Source: Buxus sempervirens
Lineage: Eukaryota > Streptophyta > Magnoliopsida > Buxales > Buxaceae
Direction: 5' to 3'
Length of the DNA stretch: 64,000 nucleotides
Assembly (NCBI GenBank): GCA_947561395.2
Contig: OX387184.1
Coordinates: 3,658,001 to 3,722,000, forward strand
The notes below the pieces were generated by a model, which saw only the letters and a program-made list of their open reading frames with translations, was not told the origin of the DNA and did no database searches. Position 1 is the stretch's first letter. Every line of letters begins with the position of its first letter. Below, one piece after another: positions 32,701 through 45,357 of this stretch. The position numbers and the translations under genes are program-made.

Positions 32701-35411
32701 ATTCTACGATATCTTAGTGTTCCAAAAGGTATATGTCCTTAGGCTAATGCATAAAACATAAATTGATAATTTACAATGAATTTTGTCCATTGAGGTTAAT
32801 TTGGAGAGTTTCGGATAGAAAAAAGCACCAATAAGATACATTAACGTTACCATATGCGGGAGCTTTGACCAGGGTATGAATAGTATAAAATGAGAAAACT
32901 GTCTTCCCAGCAATGATAGGTTTTATGTATTGGATTTAATTATAATGAATTAAATACTAATATTCAAGAGGAGTACCCTTCCTATATACCATTTGCAGAT
33001 CTTGTTAGACCAAACTAGAGAGGAATTAAATGCAAAATTAGAGTTAAAGAAGCACAAAATGGAATCAAAATGTTTAATAAGTCGAACCAAGACCAAATAT
33101 ATGGAGTGTAAAGTTAGTACAAACAGTTACTGGAGGTGAACCAAAGAAAATTTGATGGTGTAACTTTAGTACAAACAATAGTGGAGGTAAACCAAAATGA
33201 AGAATTGAGAGTCAAGATTTCTGAATGCAATCAGTGTTGTTATCTAAGATTAATTATTCACGAGAGGGAGATATTGGTGAGGATATTGCATATAGAATTA
33301 GTACTTAAATGGCTTTAAGTGGAGAGGCACTACTGGAATGTTATGCAATAGGCTCTAAGTAGGAAGGCACTACCAGAGTGTTTTGTGATTAATGTGCTCT
33401 ACTTAAACTAAGTGAAAGTTTATATAGGATAGCCATTAAGCCCACTATAAGATGGATTAGAATGTTAGGTAACAAAGAAGCAACATATGCTTAGGATGAA
33501 TGGCGATGATATGAGATGATGCTAAAATGAATGCATGGGAAAACTTTGGAAGATAAATTAAGAAAAATATCCAAGAGTACCTAGGAGTTGCGGACAACAG
33601 AAAAAATAAAGTGGATTAAGAGTTAAGACGGCTTTGGCGTGTAAGTGAAGACTTAAGAAGCAGCTGTAATAATATGTGGTCTTGAAGGACCTAAGAAGGT
33701 GATAGGAATGCAAAAGAAAGAAAAAAGATAAATCTAGTCCAAAAGGATTTAAATACTTATATAATCCGACTGAATACTGGTTTTGGACAGATTGGGATGA
33801 AGGAACAGGATTTATGTTGTCTAATCCAACAGATTCAGATAAGGAATCTTCTTATTGCTATTTTATTGTATATGACCCTTCATGTCTAAGTCAGCCATGC
33901 TGAGTCAACAAGTGTCCCTCTGTTTGAATATTTTTCATATAAGAAACAAGAAAAAAAAATACTAAATACTACCAAGTAAATCCATGATATTTGAATTAAC
34001 CTGTTTTATGCAACTTCTAACATGTTTATCTTGAGATCTTCTGAGTTTAATTCACCGTTTTGATTTTTTCAATATTACACATTTCAAGAATTTTGAAAAA
34101 ATTAACATGTAGACATAAATAAAGCATAAAGCAAGCAACATGAGAAGAATAAGAAACTCATTATAATATAATGATTAATTTTTTAGTACTAAAGAGCTCA
34201 ATAATAAGTACTACACATACTGTTGCAATAGGCAAAAAGAATTAATATCCCAAAGTATTTCTCTTACCACGTCTCATTTTCACTACTCCTCTGAAGACTT
34301 CAATGTTGTTGTAGCATAGAGCTAATGTCCCAATTGCCATGATCTGGTACAAGTACCACATATCAACTCATGAGCAAATTTCTCAAAGCATCACATAACA
34401 ATGACTAGTGAGATTTAATCTTGGTTACTTACAGGTATATCATGAGATCAGAAAAGAATTAAAAAGCTTATCCTGAATACAAGCCTATTTCCTTTTATAA
34501 ACCATTCTTGCATCAAAGACCAAATAGGGTATAGAATGAAAAGTACCAAATAGTCACTCCAACAAGACTATAATTTTGAAACTAAGAAATATTAGCACAT
34601 CCACAACCTAAAAAAGAAAAAAAAAAAAAGTACTCAACTAGAAGGAGGATAAAAATTAAGCATAAATCCCGGTTTCAACACTATGGCATTCCATGTAACG
34701 ATTATGAAGTCTGTTTATTTTCAAGTTTATTCAATCAAAACAATATAATGACATATTGATAGGGGTAGATTATCTGTTCCGCTTCTAACAAAGAGGCCAA
34801 ACAGACAATGCCCAGGAAACCATCTAATTTCTGAACCAATATGGTCTCTAGAAGAGAAGTGGAGGCTCATTAAAAAACTACTACGTATCCCAGAAATAAT
34901 GTTCAAGTAGTTAAGAAATTAGGTAAGCAAAATCCTCAAGACCATCATCTGTAAGCTAGCTTACTCATATTTATAATGGAGCTGTTTTAATAGGAAAATA
35001 GTTAAACTATCTTTATCATAGTTTAATACGTATTATCATCGCAGTTCAGATTTATCAAAAAACCACAAAAAAAACTCCTAAAAAATTTGTCAAATATATT
35101 AGATAGACAAATCAAAAGCAAATTTAAAAACATTGGCAATTTCTTGAATAGGTTTTAAAACCACATAAATCATTAGGAATTGGAGATGGAGGATCAGATA
35201 TAATATGCTCATGGAAAACCTTGGGAAGAGAGAATCCATGAAATATGAAGCAAGCATAGACTGATTATCCTCCATTGTCCAGCAAGTGTGGAAGGCAAAA
35301 GAGCATCACAAGCGGTTGTTTCTTTTTTCGAACTAGTTTTGGATCGGCTTTCTGCATAATCTTTTTCTTATGTAAAAAAAAAGCCTTCTGTTAATGACCA
35401 ATATAAGAAAA

Positions 35412-35443
<32 letters not shown>

Positions 35444-38400
35444 GTGCAATAAATCTTCAGTTTCATTGTTGATTCCCTTTTTTCTTTTAGTTTTTTCCAT
35501 GATAAGTAGCCAAAAGGTAAAAGATACAGGTGCAAAGAAATTATGAATCAAATCAATACTAAAAAAAGGTATGCTGATTAAATTCAAAGAAATGCGTACA
35601 GCAATACACAATTGCAAGGCTTCAACATACACAAATGTAAACATAAATAATCCAGGAACCATAAGGCAGGAAATAGCATGAAATGCATAAAAATTTTCTG
35701 AATAATGACATCCAATATTCCAAATAATGACATAACAGGAAATCACCTGAGGAATTGCACAAAATCGAAACACGGCAGGATCTCGCAAAGCAGCCATGTA
35801 CTTCAGGCAATCTTCTGCATGTAATAAAGCATTGGTGACCATATCATTCAAGCATTGCACTGCTTTAACTGAGTTTTCCTCGTATTTCAAGTCCTGAGAT
35901 GCATATCATCAAGGGACCCCAGTCAAATGAATAAGACCAAATGTCAAACAATCAAGTAGACACGTTCATATAATACTTTTAAAGCTCAACCTCTCATAGA
36001 AGGTCAAATATTGACTTGAGTGAGGATCAGGGAAATTCGCCCCTCCCCCTCACACAGACACACACACACAACAACAACAACAACAAAAAAACTCTTCCCA
36101 AGACAACCAATAACTCCATCCCGACCAAAAAAAGAGAGAAAATATAGTAGCATACAATTAAAATTTCCACATAGACATATAAGGGGTACACACCTCAAGT
36201 TTGTTGACATATCTATTCCAAATTTGGCGAGGCCAAAACATGCGTGATTTTGGTATCTCATTTATATCCTCCAAATAGTCTCGAATAATATTTGTTTTCT
36301 GTGATCAGTACATGGAAAAGAAATTAAAACATGAGCACCATCTGCGCCACTGTAATGGATCACCAACGCAGATAAGAAGCTACCAGTTACTATGCCTGTT
36401 TCTTCTACATACACAATCATTACCTGAAGAAATAAACCCATTGAATTAGAGAGGGAGTCTGGAGCCAAATCTTCCAACCTAGAGGCATGGAGAAGCTTGG
36501 ACAATCCTAATCCAACAAGTCCAGCAACATAGTGACAATACTCATCATAGTCATCAATTGTTTCTACCTGCAATCAACAAAAAAGCAGGAACAAAAGAAA
36601 AAGAACAAGAAAAGAAATATCAGAATCCCACTTGATATGCAAAATGACTTGCCTTTCTTCTACACAATACCTTTGGACTTGGGATAAGACATTTTGTTGT
36701 TGTTGTTGTTGTTGTTATTGTTGTTTCTCTTATGCAAAATTTACCATCATTAGCCCAAAACTATTACAGCTTCAGTTTTATGATTGATAAAATTGAATCT
36801 GACACAATATAGAAAGCTTTGAACACCTTGTAACCAAGCAATTTATAAAAAGAGATTTTTGTTGCTTTTAATCTATATTCTAAATACAAAGTGCATATCA
36901 AACAGAATATCCAGTTTAAAGTATGTAAAGGGACACATGCATATCAACATGATGGTAGGAATCACCATTGCATTGACCCACTTACAAGGTCAAAATCCCA
37001 AGTAGATGAAACAATCATCCATCTATTTTATGACCGCAAACATAATTAGAAAATTTTGATCTCCATGACCATCCAACCAGGATTGCTACACCTGAGATAT
37101 CACTTAGGCATAGAAATGGTAATGGGCCTGGGCCGGGTCAGCTGGTTACAGATGGATTTACCATCATACAGGCTTGGGCAGCAAAGTAGGTCAGTTGACT
37201 AGCATTGAACCTAGATCTTCAATCACTGGGCCAAATACTGAGCAAAATTTTCACCGAACACACATCAAATAAGGTCCGAGTTCACTTCAACCAGCTCATT
37301 AATCCAAAGCCAAACTAGGGTCTGACTCATTTCAACACTGGCCTGAGTTGATAAAGTATAATCCAAGCTACAATTTACTCCGTAAGATCTATCACATGGT
37401 AAGTCCTTACTCTCCATGTTTGAATCTCCAATTATTCACTTAGTTGATTCAATCATTTTCTAGTATATGATTACTATGTTGATCAATCTAATAATAATAA
37501 CAATACCGAACTGCCAATTTATCTCTCTAACAAAATAAAGAAAAAGAAGCTGGCACAAACCATAAAAATCTTTTATGATAAGAACTGGAAAAATTAACCA
37601 TCACAAATACTTTTACTTTTTGAAACTCAAGTACCAGATTCTTCAGTTTCAAAAACTGAAACTGACAGCCTGTTGTTATTTAAATAACTCTGAAGACAAG
37701 CGCCACCAATGCTTGTGATAGAGGCAGTTTTATATCATTTCAGCATCAAGTTACCAATTATTTGGCAACTTTTTTAATATTTCCTGCTACTGCAAATTAA
37801 AAGCAGAACTCCTCATCAATTAAATTAAGTTAATCCACTATTTGACAGAACCAAGTAAATAGAAAAAGCAAAAGCATTATAAACTCAGACCAGATAATTT
37901 AACAAAAAGAAAATCTGCAGACTTAATGCATCATTAAACTGGTTTAAGTTGCATTAAATGTGAAATACAAACCTCCTTCAATATGAATTTTGCCATTCCT
38001 GCTCCCATTCTTTTTGTAATGTCTTCAATTGCCTCTTGGTAGCTGCAGTATTATTATTGAAAATTATTAACAAATAAAACCAAAGATAATGGTTAAGCAT
38101 TTATTATGTTACGGTAAGCACAGTCAAACTAATAACAGCATCCAAAACAACCTCAATTGATCCTTAGGAAAAAATAATGAAACACAGAGTTCAGAGTTAA
38201 TGGTTTTCATCTTATAGTACGTGGCCATAAATACTCAAGGTATAAAATAGAGCTTCACTTGGATACAGCAAACTTCAGACCATTATCAGATTCTGGAAGA
38301 TTTTTACACTTCTCAGTGGCTCAGCTTTATACTAATTTGCAGAGTTCAAAAGTTAATGAAAAAAGAGGAAATGCTCTGTTTATTGGCATATCAAAGCAAC

Positions 38401-41400
38401 ATGTTTTAACATACTTCAACAGCATATTTCTAGCATTAGGGTATAACTGAAAAGATTTTCTGAAAAAAGTTAGGAGAAATATTTAACACTACTTACCCTA
38501 AATAAAAAATCTTGCATGGATGACAAACTTTAAAATTTCTGATAGGCTAACTTGTTTCCCATTCAGGAATTGTTTAGAGGGGAAATAACACTCATTAGTA
38601 ACCAGAAGAAAAATATATTGCAAACAGGACTTCTGAAACCACCCTTCTGCTGTGTTCTCATGGTATTAACAATAACAATAAAAGCAAAAAGAAAAGATAT
38701 ATGCTGTGACACATCCATACTTGAAGTGTTACAGGCAGAACTCATAAATAACAATAATTTAGTGAAGATTAGATAAATTCTTCCAATAAATCATTTCAAA
38801 GAAAAATGTTATGATAGAAGTAACCTTCTTTCAAGCTCTAGAAAAGCGGTTGAAACATGATGAAATTCATCCATGAGAACTTTGTAGTCCTCTGTACCAC
38901 CTTTATATAAAAGAAAAAGGAAAATATCATTAAGATTAAAAAGCACAACTACAACAATAGATATCATGTATGCTCATGATTCTATGGACATAATCATAAA
39001 TCAAAAGCAACTCAGAATCAGAAAATAATAAGTTACTTAAGCTAATCACTGCATCTCAAACCTCAAATCACTCAGACGAGAATGAGTGTCTCTGAAGAAC
39101 TGAATACCACAATGACTAACCAAAAGAATTGCTCATATATCCAGCAATTGATATATCTAATGAGAAATTCCTATTAACAAGTGATCAAGAAAAACATGTT
39201 TTTAGCCATGGGAATCTAAGGTAGGTTCTTGATCAATAGTTAACAGCCTTACAATACTTTAGCACATAAATGAGTATCTAAGTACCATACTTAAGAGGAA
39301 ATTACGGAACATGTTAACACCACAACCCAATGGTGATACCTGTACCAGGATATAGGCATTTTCTTCCTCATCTTGTAAAAAGGATATATGCATTTTTATT
39401 ACCAGGGAATAATGGATAAATGGACAAATATTTTCATCAGAGAAAATCTAAGCACACCAACCAAAAACTGCTATCAAATTCACAAGTCCAAGGGTTTTGT
39501 AAACACCAACCCATTGGGTACAATTAGGGACATCTTCTGCATCAAAATCAAGTCCAAGTATCACGCAAGTCCAACTTATCAACTTCATTGTATATTTTCA
39601 TCTTTACATGCAAGTTAGTATCACAACAAAAGAATCCATCAATTTCTTTGTAGTTTTTCTACTTGACACTAAGCCATGCTCCTTCCTCTTTTTTCCTTTT
39701 TCCTTTTTCTTATCTTGAAAGAGATGAAACAGACATGAGCTTGATTTATGGCCCAGAATATCTCCAAAATAGACTCTATCATGCATGTGCATATCATATA
39801 CCTTCCATTAGTAGCAATTATGGCAACTATCATTCCTCCATAACAAAGTCATATACATGGCAAGTACAACAACCCAATAGGAAATTCAGTCGAACAAGAA
39901 CCTAACCAGTTTGTTAACCAGTAGATAATTCCCAACGCAGAACCAACATGTGGATCAAACACCCCCACCCTAGAACATCTTAAGATGGATGGGTTTATAG
40001 GTCAGTTCAGAAACTGTCATCACTACTTGTTTAATAGGCAACCAACTCTTGCAACAGCTCAAGTTACAAGGTAAAATCACCATAGGGGAGCAAAAACCTA
40101 TTTGAGCAGGATCAACTCAATAAATCCAGCATTATCCAAACAGAAAGCGGTATATCCATACGAGAGAAATTTCTATGCACCAGATATTGCTCTTTATCCG
40201 ACCAGCCAATTGCAATTTCTTCCACTTTAATGGCTATCCGAAACACCAGCATAAAATAGAAATTGTGCTGATTCGTGAGCATGTAAAAAGCAGCAAAAAT
40301 ATGGAATCTATAATTAAGAAAATGGAAGTCCAAATTCAAAGACATTTACCAGTTGTGATCTTTGAAAAGACAAAAGAACAGCTTTCTAAAACTTAAATCA
40401 AAGAAAATTAAAAAATAATAATGCTGCAAAAAATAAACAAGGCAAATGATAGGGTTTCAGAGTATTTACATGAGAAATGCCAGTCCCGATCATATATGTG
40501 ATGGTAAAAAGCTTCAAGAATAGGTACTTTGATGTCAGTATCTATGCTTGTATCGTCCTCTGTGAAGCATCAACCATAAAATCAGATGGAAGGTAAATTT
40601 CAAACTGCTCCAGAATATAACAGCGTACAAAGGAAAACTTTGATAAGAACACAAACAATTAAAGCATCTATTTCCAGAGAAGAATGATCCATGACTGGAA
40701 CCAACTATCAGTCTGTATAATTAAAGATTATTGAAGTTATTGTAATAAAAAAATAGCAAATAAGGTTGTTCACTAAAATACATAACTTACTTGAGTCAGA
40801 TTATCAATTTAACAGTAAGCAATAGATACCAGATTTCAGTAGACCTCAAACTGGTAGCATTTCTAATATTTGACTATTAGCCTATCCAATAGGTAACTTG
40901 TGCATTACATGAGTTGCCACACTGAGGTCAAGTCCACAAAATATGCGCCCAAGAATGGGCCCAGAAAGCCTCCGACTCTTTATGGGAAGTTTACATGCGG
41001 TCACGTTGAATCTATCTCTTTCATCTCTCTTCCAAGCTCTCTCTTTCTGGCTTCTTCACTATATCCATCCAACTGTAATTCTATCCGTAACATCATCATT
41101 ATTTTGCCATCTTAATGGATAATTGATCTAGGCAAACAGCACATCTAAATCCCGGTATCATTCTCGCTTTCACCTGTGCCCTAGTGTCATAAATCCAAAT
41201 GTCATGCAGTTTGCCAAAAAATGCTCCCACCATGTAAGAAAAACAGCACATATTTGATGTGCAAAAATTGGTGTAGGCAAAGGGGCATTCCAGATGCTCA
41301 ACAGAACCTGTGTCTTTTATGATGGCTTCTGTTCAGAGTAAGTCTTGACAGAACCAACCATCATTAACACATAAATATTCGAAGGAAAGAAAGATTTGAC

Positions 41401-42744
41401 TTACATCACCCAATGCACCCACGACCATGATATATGCTGGCATTCCTTAATGTTAATGTCAAGCTTCGGCGAATTAATAAAGAGAAGTTAAACGCAAAAA
41501 ATTCCCATATAGGAAAGCAAGTAAATTTAGGAGGAAAAAGTCAAGAGAAATATAGGCTTTTAACTTCTTGGCATTTTTGCAGGTCTCAGCTTATAGCATG
41601 GTAGGTTGAACTCCAAATTCATTATTAAAAGTCACGGTATAATATCCTAAATAATGCAATGACAATATAAAAAATATATCTAATATATCCGGTGCCAGTG
41701 TCTTGCCAGACTTATCCACAGATGCGAAGGCCAGAAACACCAATCTAAATAACTAAAAAATAAAATATCCATGAGTTTTTATTCAAAACATATATATTTT
41801 GGAATACAGAAAGAAATATGAAGTACAAGCTGACACACGGAAGGCATAAAAATTGCACATAAACCACTCTTGGATGTAAGAGATTCATCAGATGTAACCA
41901 AAATCAAGCACAAAGAAAGTGTTAGTGGAACAAACCAACAGTATCAAGGGCTCGGAGAACCAAATAGAAAATGCATACCTGAAAAGAAAGGAAAAAAAAA
42001 AGTAAAATTAAGAATATGAATAAAAAATCAAATAAAGGCCCCAAAAATAGTCAACATCCAACAACATTCAACACGGGACATGTCAATGACATATAAGCAT
42101 GACTGGCGAGGCCTATGCATGCCTGGAAAATCGAAGGTCTTAACTAGTGTTGGTAAATACCCGTCCGACCATAAAAAATTTTCCGTTAATTTCTGCTTAC
42201 AAAAGCTCTTTGAATTGGAAATTTGGCAGGAAATAACTCCAATTAAACCTAATAAACGTCTAAAAAGCCCTATATTACCGACAATTAGTCAATTATCATC
42301 TCCCAAATGAATTCCAAATCTAAAATTAACTCAAACTGGAATTGCTCATGCAAATAAAACACTAAGAGCTATGTAGTTCCATGGAAACAATAAGAAAAAA
42401 AAATAGCAATATCATTCGAAACATTAAAGAATCGTCTAATCAATTTGAAGGAATAGAGAGCGAATAAAGATCTTCACATCCCTGACTACCCAAAAAGACA
42501 AAATAAGGGGTAGGAGGAGGGGAAGAGCGGAAGAGAGAGAGCAGTTTACAGCGTTACGGAGCTCAGGATGGAGCTGTTGAATGACGAGTGCAAAACTGCG
42601 GGAGACCTTTTGGAGCATGGTGTAACAGAAACCCCAATGAGGCTCCGGAGGGATCTGCTTCTCTATATTCCTTGAGGCGATCTTGAGTTTCAGAAGCGGA
42701 AAAAAATCATCCGGGTGTTTCAGAATCGCCCCCAAACTCCCCAT
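29787..42744 (-). CDS. SQS1: Squalene synthase (farnesyl-diphosphate farnesyltransferase)
   Basis: Thirteen exons on the minus strand: 42744-42550, 41978-41936, 40559-40470, 38900-38825, 38042-37973, 36567-36424, 36298-36194, 35893-35747, 34343-34268, 31410-31322, 30150-30059, 29982-29937 and 29855-29787. They encode 413 aa with every phase matching, the usual plant length and exon count. It joins two farnesyl diphosphates through presqualene diphosphate to squalene, using NADPH, on the ER. Visible motifs are the first Asp-rich DTVEDD (77-82), the Tyr-containing [12 protein letters not shown] (Tyr168), [21 protein letters not shown] with the second Asp-rich site (213-217), and the C-terminal membrane anchor [16 protein letters not shown] (392-407). 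The C-terminal linker after GLLN is divergent ([17 protein letters not shown]), as is common. The gene runs convergent to the SH3 gene. Confidence 0.96.
33000..33900 (+). mobile_element. Decayed RTE-type LINE fragment in squalene synthase intron 9
   Basis: Plus-strand translation from about 33016 shows [18 protein letters not shown] then [15 protein letters not shown], the segment that follows the FADD box in plant RTE-clade reverse transcriptases (typically …KLELWR…ESKGFRLSRTKTEYMECKFS). Downstream pieces (ATYA, DEWR, LWKIN) are weakly consistent with the C-terminal part. Many stops and frameshifts are present. The intron is 2.9 kb, partly because of this insertion. Borders are approximate. 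Confidence 0.6.
35416..35443 (+). repeat. Poly(T) tract in squalene synthase intron 8
   Basis: An uninterrupted run of about 28 T on the plus strand (A on the sense strand of the gene). It may be the tail of an old retroelement, but no element body or target duplication was identified. Confidence 0.9.
36690..36726 (+). repeat. (TTG)n tract, possible RTE/SINE tail in intron 5
   Basis: ACTTGGGATAAGACATTTTG leads into TTG repeats, which resembles the trinucleotide 3' end of plant RTE elements. A complementary (CAA)n run occurs at 36069-36085. Only tails are visible. Confidence 0.5.
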
Positions 42745-43388
42745 CTTCCTTCTTTCCTCTCACTTCTCTCTCCGTCGACCTTCAGGCTTCAGCTTCAGAA
42801 AACAACCCAAAAAAAAAAAGATCTGATGATAATCAGAATGGCAGAGAAAAGCTAACAGATGGTATATTCTCTTCCTCTGAGCTTTGCCACGGCTACTAAT
42901 TGAGACTGCCTATAAACGAAAGGGAATTGCTTGGATGAAGCAGGTCTTACTTGGAATCTTGGATGACAATGTAAGATGCGAGGAAATCGATAAAAGTCTG
43001 AATTTAAAAAAAAAATGGGAAATCAGATACGAGAAGAAACTGAGCCAGGAATTCTGATACTTCGAAAGAGGGAAGCCCGTTTCATGTCCTTCTGACTCTG
43101 AGTTAAGAGTGAGGGTCGCGTGGGGTAAGCGATAGGATTCGCGTGGGATTCTTATCAGATTAAAAAAAGGGATTCGCGTGGGATGATGACACTCCTAAGC
43201 AACGCCCAAAATCGAAAATCCTCATAGCGAAGACGGCTGGGCCTTTTTTGTGGCAGCGCTGTGGTTGGGCCACGACGGCTATGGTAAAACAGTGACAGCT
43301 CCGTAACATTTATGCAAGGGAGGTTACAAGGATGCCATCGGTTTTGCTTGTAATTACAAAGATACCACTCTTCAATCAAGCCGACCTA
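42745..43388 (-). promoter_or_regulatory. Squalene synthase promoter and leader region
   Basis: This 644-bp stretch lies between the ATG of squalene synthase and the left 21-bp repeat of the inserted patch. A TTTATAGG motif about 160 bp upstream of the ATG (42908-42915 on the minus strand) could be a TATA box, but this is weak. Confidence 0.4.
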
Positions 43389-43432
43389 ATCAACTCGTCC
43401 CTCGTACAATTAAGTTGGTGCTACCTATAAGC

Positions 43433-44356
43433 ATGAGTAAGGGAGATGTTGGGGGATTAATGCAATTTTTTGGAAGAAAGCAATCTGATGACCCAAGCTT
43501 TCGTTATGATATACAATTGGATGATGACAAGTTGACAAACAATATTTTCTGGGTTGATGGTGGCATGATTTTGGATTATGTACATTTTGGTGATGTAATT
43601 TGTTTTGACACAACATATAAAACAAATACAGAAAATCGTCCACTTGCCTTTTTTGTTGGGGTGAACCATCACAAGCAAAGCATTATATTTGGTGTTGCAT
43701 TTTTGTATGATGAAAGTGTGGAGTCCTTTTCGTGGTTGTTTAGGACATTTTTAAAGGCTATGAATGGTAAAAAACCTCAAACAATTCTAACAGATGAAGA
43801 TCCTGTAATGGCTAATGCAATTAAGTTGGTGCTACTTAGAACATACCACAGAAATTGTGTTTGGCATTTATATCAGAATGCCACCAAACACTTAAGCCAC
43901 GAATTCAATTCAAATAAGCATGCTACATCAAAGTTCTTGACCCCAAAAATATATGATGAAAATCATGAAGCTTTAAATGAGATATGGGAGTGTGTTATTC
44001 AAAGTTTTTGTGAACGTGGGCTAGTGATTGAATATGTTGTACTAGATCAAAAGCTAAAGAAGCATGGAGAATACAATATTACCTTTGATAGAGTGCAAGT
44101 TGAAGTCAACTGTGTTTGCAAAAAGTTCAAATTTTCTGGAATTTTATATAGACATGCTTTCAAGATTTTGAATAGACATGATATAAATATGATCCCTAAA
44201 TGCTACATCATGACAAGTCCTCCAGATCCATTATCTTCGGATCGCTTCTTAAAGAAAGGCTCCAAGAGAGTCAATCTAAGAATAAAAAATGAATACCAAC
44301 AACTAGGGAATCTTGCCTATCTACGACGTATTACTCCAACAAATGCAAGACCATAA
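43433..44356 (+). CDS. FAR1-related (FRS) transposase-derived protein, internally deleted
   Basis: An open frame from ATG 43433 gives 307 aa. Residues 1-165 match the MULE transposase core of FAR1/FHY3-related proteins: GDVGGLMQFF, FGDVICFDTTYKTN (Asp59), PLAFFVGVNHHKQSIIFG, SFSWLFRTFLKAMNGKKP, TILTDEDPVMANAI (Asp121/123) and HRNCVWHLYQNATKHL. The frame then jumps past about 200 family residues, including the third catalytic acidic residue, to a SWIM-like finger, VNCVCKKFKFSGILYRHAFKIL. There the usual third cysteine is Tyr239. The N-terminal FAR1 DNA-binding domain is absent. FAR1/FHY3 act in phytochrome A signalling, but this copy lacks key parts and may be a relic that has not yet acquired stops, or a small modulator. 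In-frame non-ATG codons extend it upstream. Confidence 0.75.
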   Translation: MSKGDVGGLMQFFGRKQSDDPSFRYDIQLDDDKLTNNIFWVDGGMILDYVHFGDVICFDTTYKTNTENRPLAFFVGVNHHKQSIIFGVAFLYDESVESFSWLFRTFLKAMNGKKPQTILTDEDPVMANAIKLVLLRTYHRNCVWHLYQNATKHLSHEFNSNKHATSKFLTPKIYDENHEALNEIWECVIQSFCERGLVIEYVVLDQKLKKHGEYNITFDRVQVEVNCVCKKFKFSGILYRHAFKILNRHDINMIPKCYIMTSPPDPLSSDRFLKKGSKRVNLRIKNEYQQLGNLAYLRRITPTNARP

Positions 44357-44488
44357 ATTAACATGTGCACCATTCCCCAGATAGCATGTGGGAACAAGAT
44401 GCTGAAAACATAAGAAATAAATCACCAAGTGGTAGCAATGAAAATCCTAATTGGAGGACCAATGTCACATATGGCTGAAAAGTTTACC

Positions 44489-44558
44489 CCAAGCCCTGTA
44501 GGTCCAATCAATTCAAAAGTTTCAAGATCCCAAAATTTTACAGTTCTGTCGGCAGAAC
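44489..44558 (-). pseudogene. Isolated WD40 exon of a katanin p80 (KTN80) gene
   Basis: On the minus strand, after a good acceptor (CATTTTCCAG), the translation is GSADRTVKFWDLETFELIG followed by PTGLG, then GTAAAC as a donor. This is nearly identical to the WD40 repeat of plant katanin p80 regulatory subunits (…ATGSADRTVKFWDLETFELIGS…). No neighbouring katanin exons are recognisable in the window. It looks like a captured genomic exon with a little intron on each side. Confidence 0.7.
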
Positions 44559-45357
44559 CTGGAAAATGGTTAATGTGGTTACTTCATGATGCTCAAAGAA
44601 AATGTCAAAATACCAATTCCAAATTTAAAAGTAGTCAAGATATGTTTAGTATGTTTAGCATGAAGCATTTATGGGAACAATTACACCAACAAGACAACAA
44701 ATGAGCAAAAGAAATAATCAAAAGTTCTGATAATAATGCATAATAACATGCCAGGCACCGTTGCTCTGCCCTGATAACAGATCAATCCGTATTTGTGTCA
44801 AAACTAATAAATAATATCTTCTCTATAATCTCTGAAAAACATCTCCAATTGTCAAGGGATCTCAGTTACTCTGAACGTTCACCGAGGTTCATTTTGATCA
44901 AACCAAAAAGTAAGGTAGACAAATGTGTGAGGATATCATAACGAAGTGAATCACATAGTGATGCTCCCTCCAGGGCCTAATCACACACCCCCAACTTAGA
45001 AATCTCTGAATTCCTTGGAAACGAATGCCAATGAATCATCGTCTTCAAAACCCACCAAGCCATCCATAAATCTTTGTGTTTTTTTTTCTGGCACCGCTGG
45101 TTCTGGTTCCCGTTCTGGTATTTGCTTTTCTTTTTTTATTTTGTTTTTTCATTTAACGCCGCTTGAATGTAACGCGTCAGAGGAGAGGGCTGTTAACGTC
45201 CCACTCTCCATTTAGCAAAAACGTTGTCTCTCTCTCTCTCTCCTTGGCCACATGGCATGCCGCTATAGGTGGCACAGAGTACCGGCAGAGGAACAGGGAC
45301 AGAGAATTCGGAGTGATCAACTCGTCCCTCGTACAAAGTAAATTTGTATGTTGTATT

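Larger units (their letters stand above)
43389..45336. repeat. 1.9-kb patch bounded by a 21-bp direct repeat
   Basis: The 21-mer starting ATCAACTCGTCCCTCG occurs at 43389-43409 and again, identical, at 45316-45336. The DNA between holds a FAR1-related ORF (plus) and a katanin p80 exon (minus). No terminal inverted repeats and no poly(A) were found, so it fits a long target duplication from retroposition or a patch made during break repair. Which applies is not known. Confidence 0.7.

Noticed and set aside
29200-33320. Several 60-100 codon open frames within the squalene synthase introns and 3' flank.
   Set aside because: They have no family resemblance and lie in introns. Only the RTE-like piece at 33.0-33.9 kb was supportable.
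35333-35890. A 185-codon frame over exon 8 of squalene synthase.
   Set aside because: Only the first 49 codons are exon. The rest reads into intron 8 and its poly(A) tract, past a good donor at 35747.
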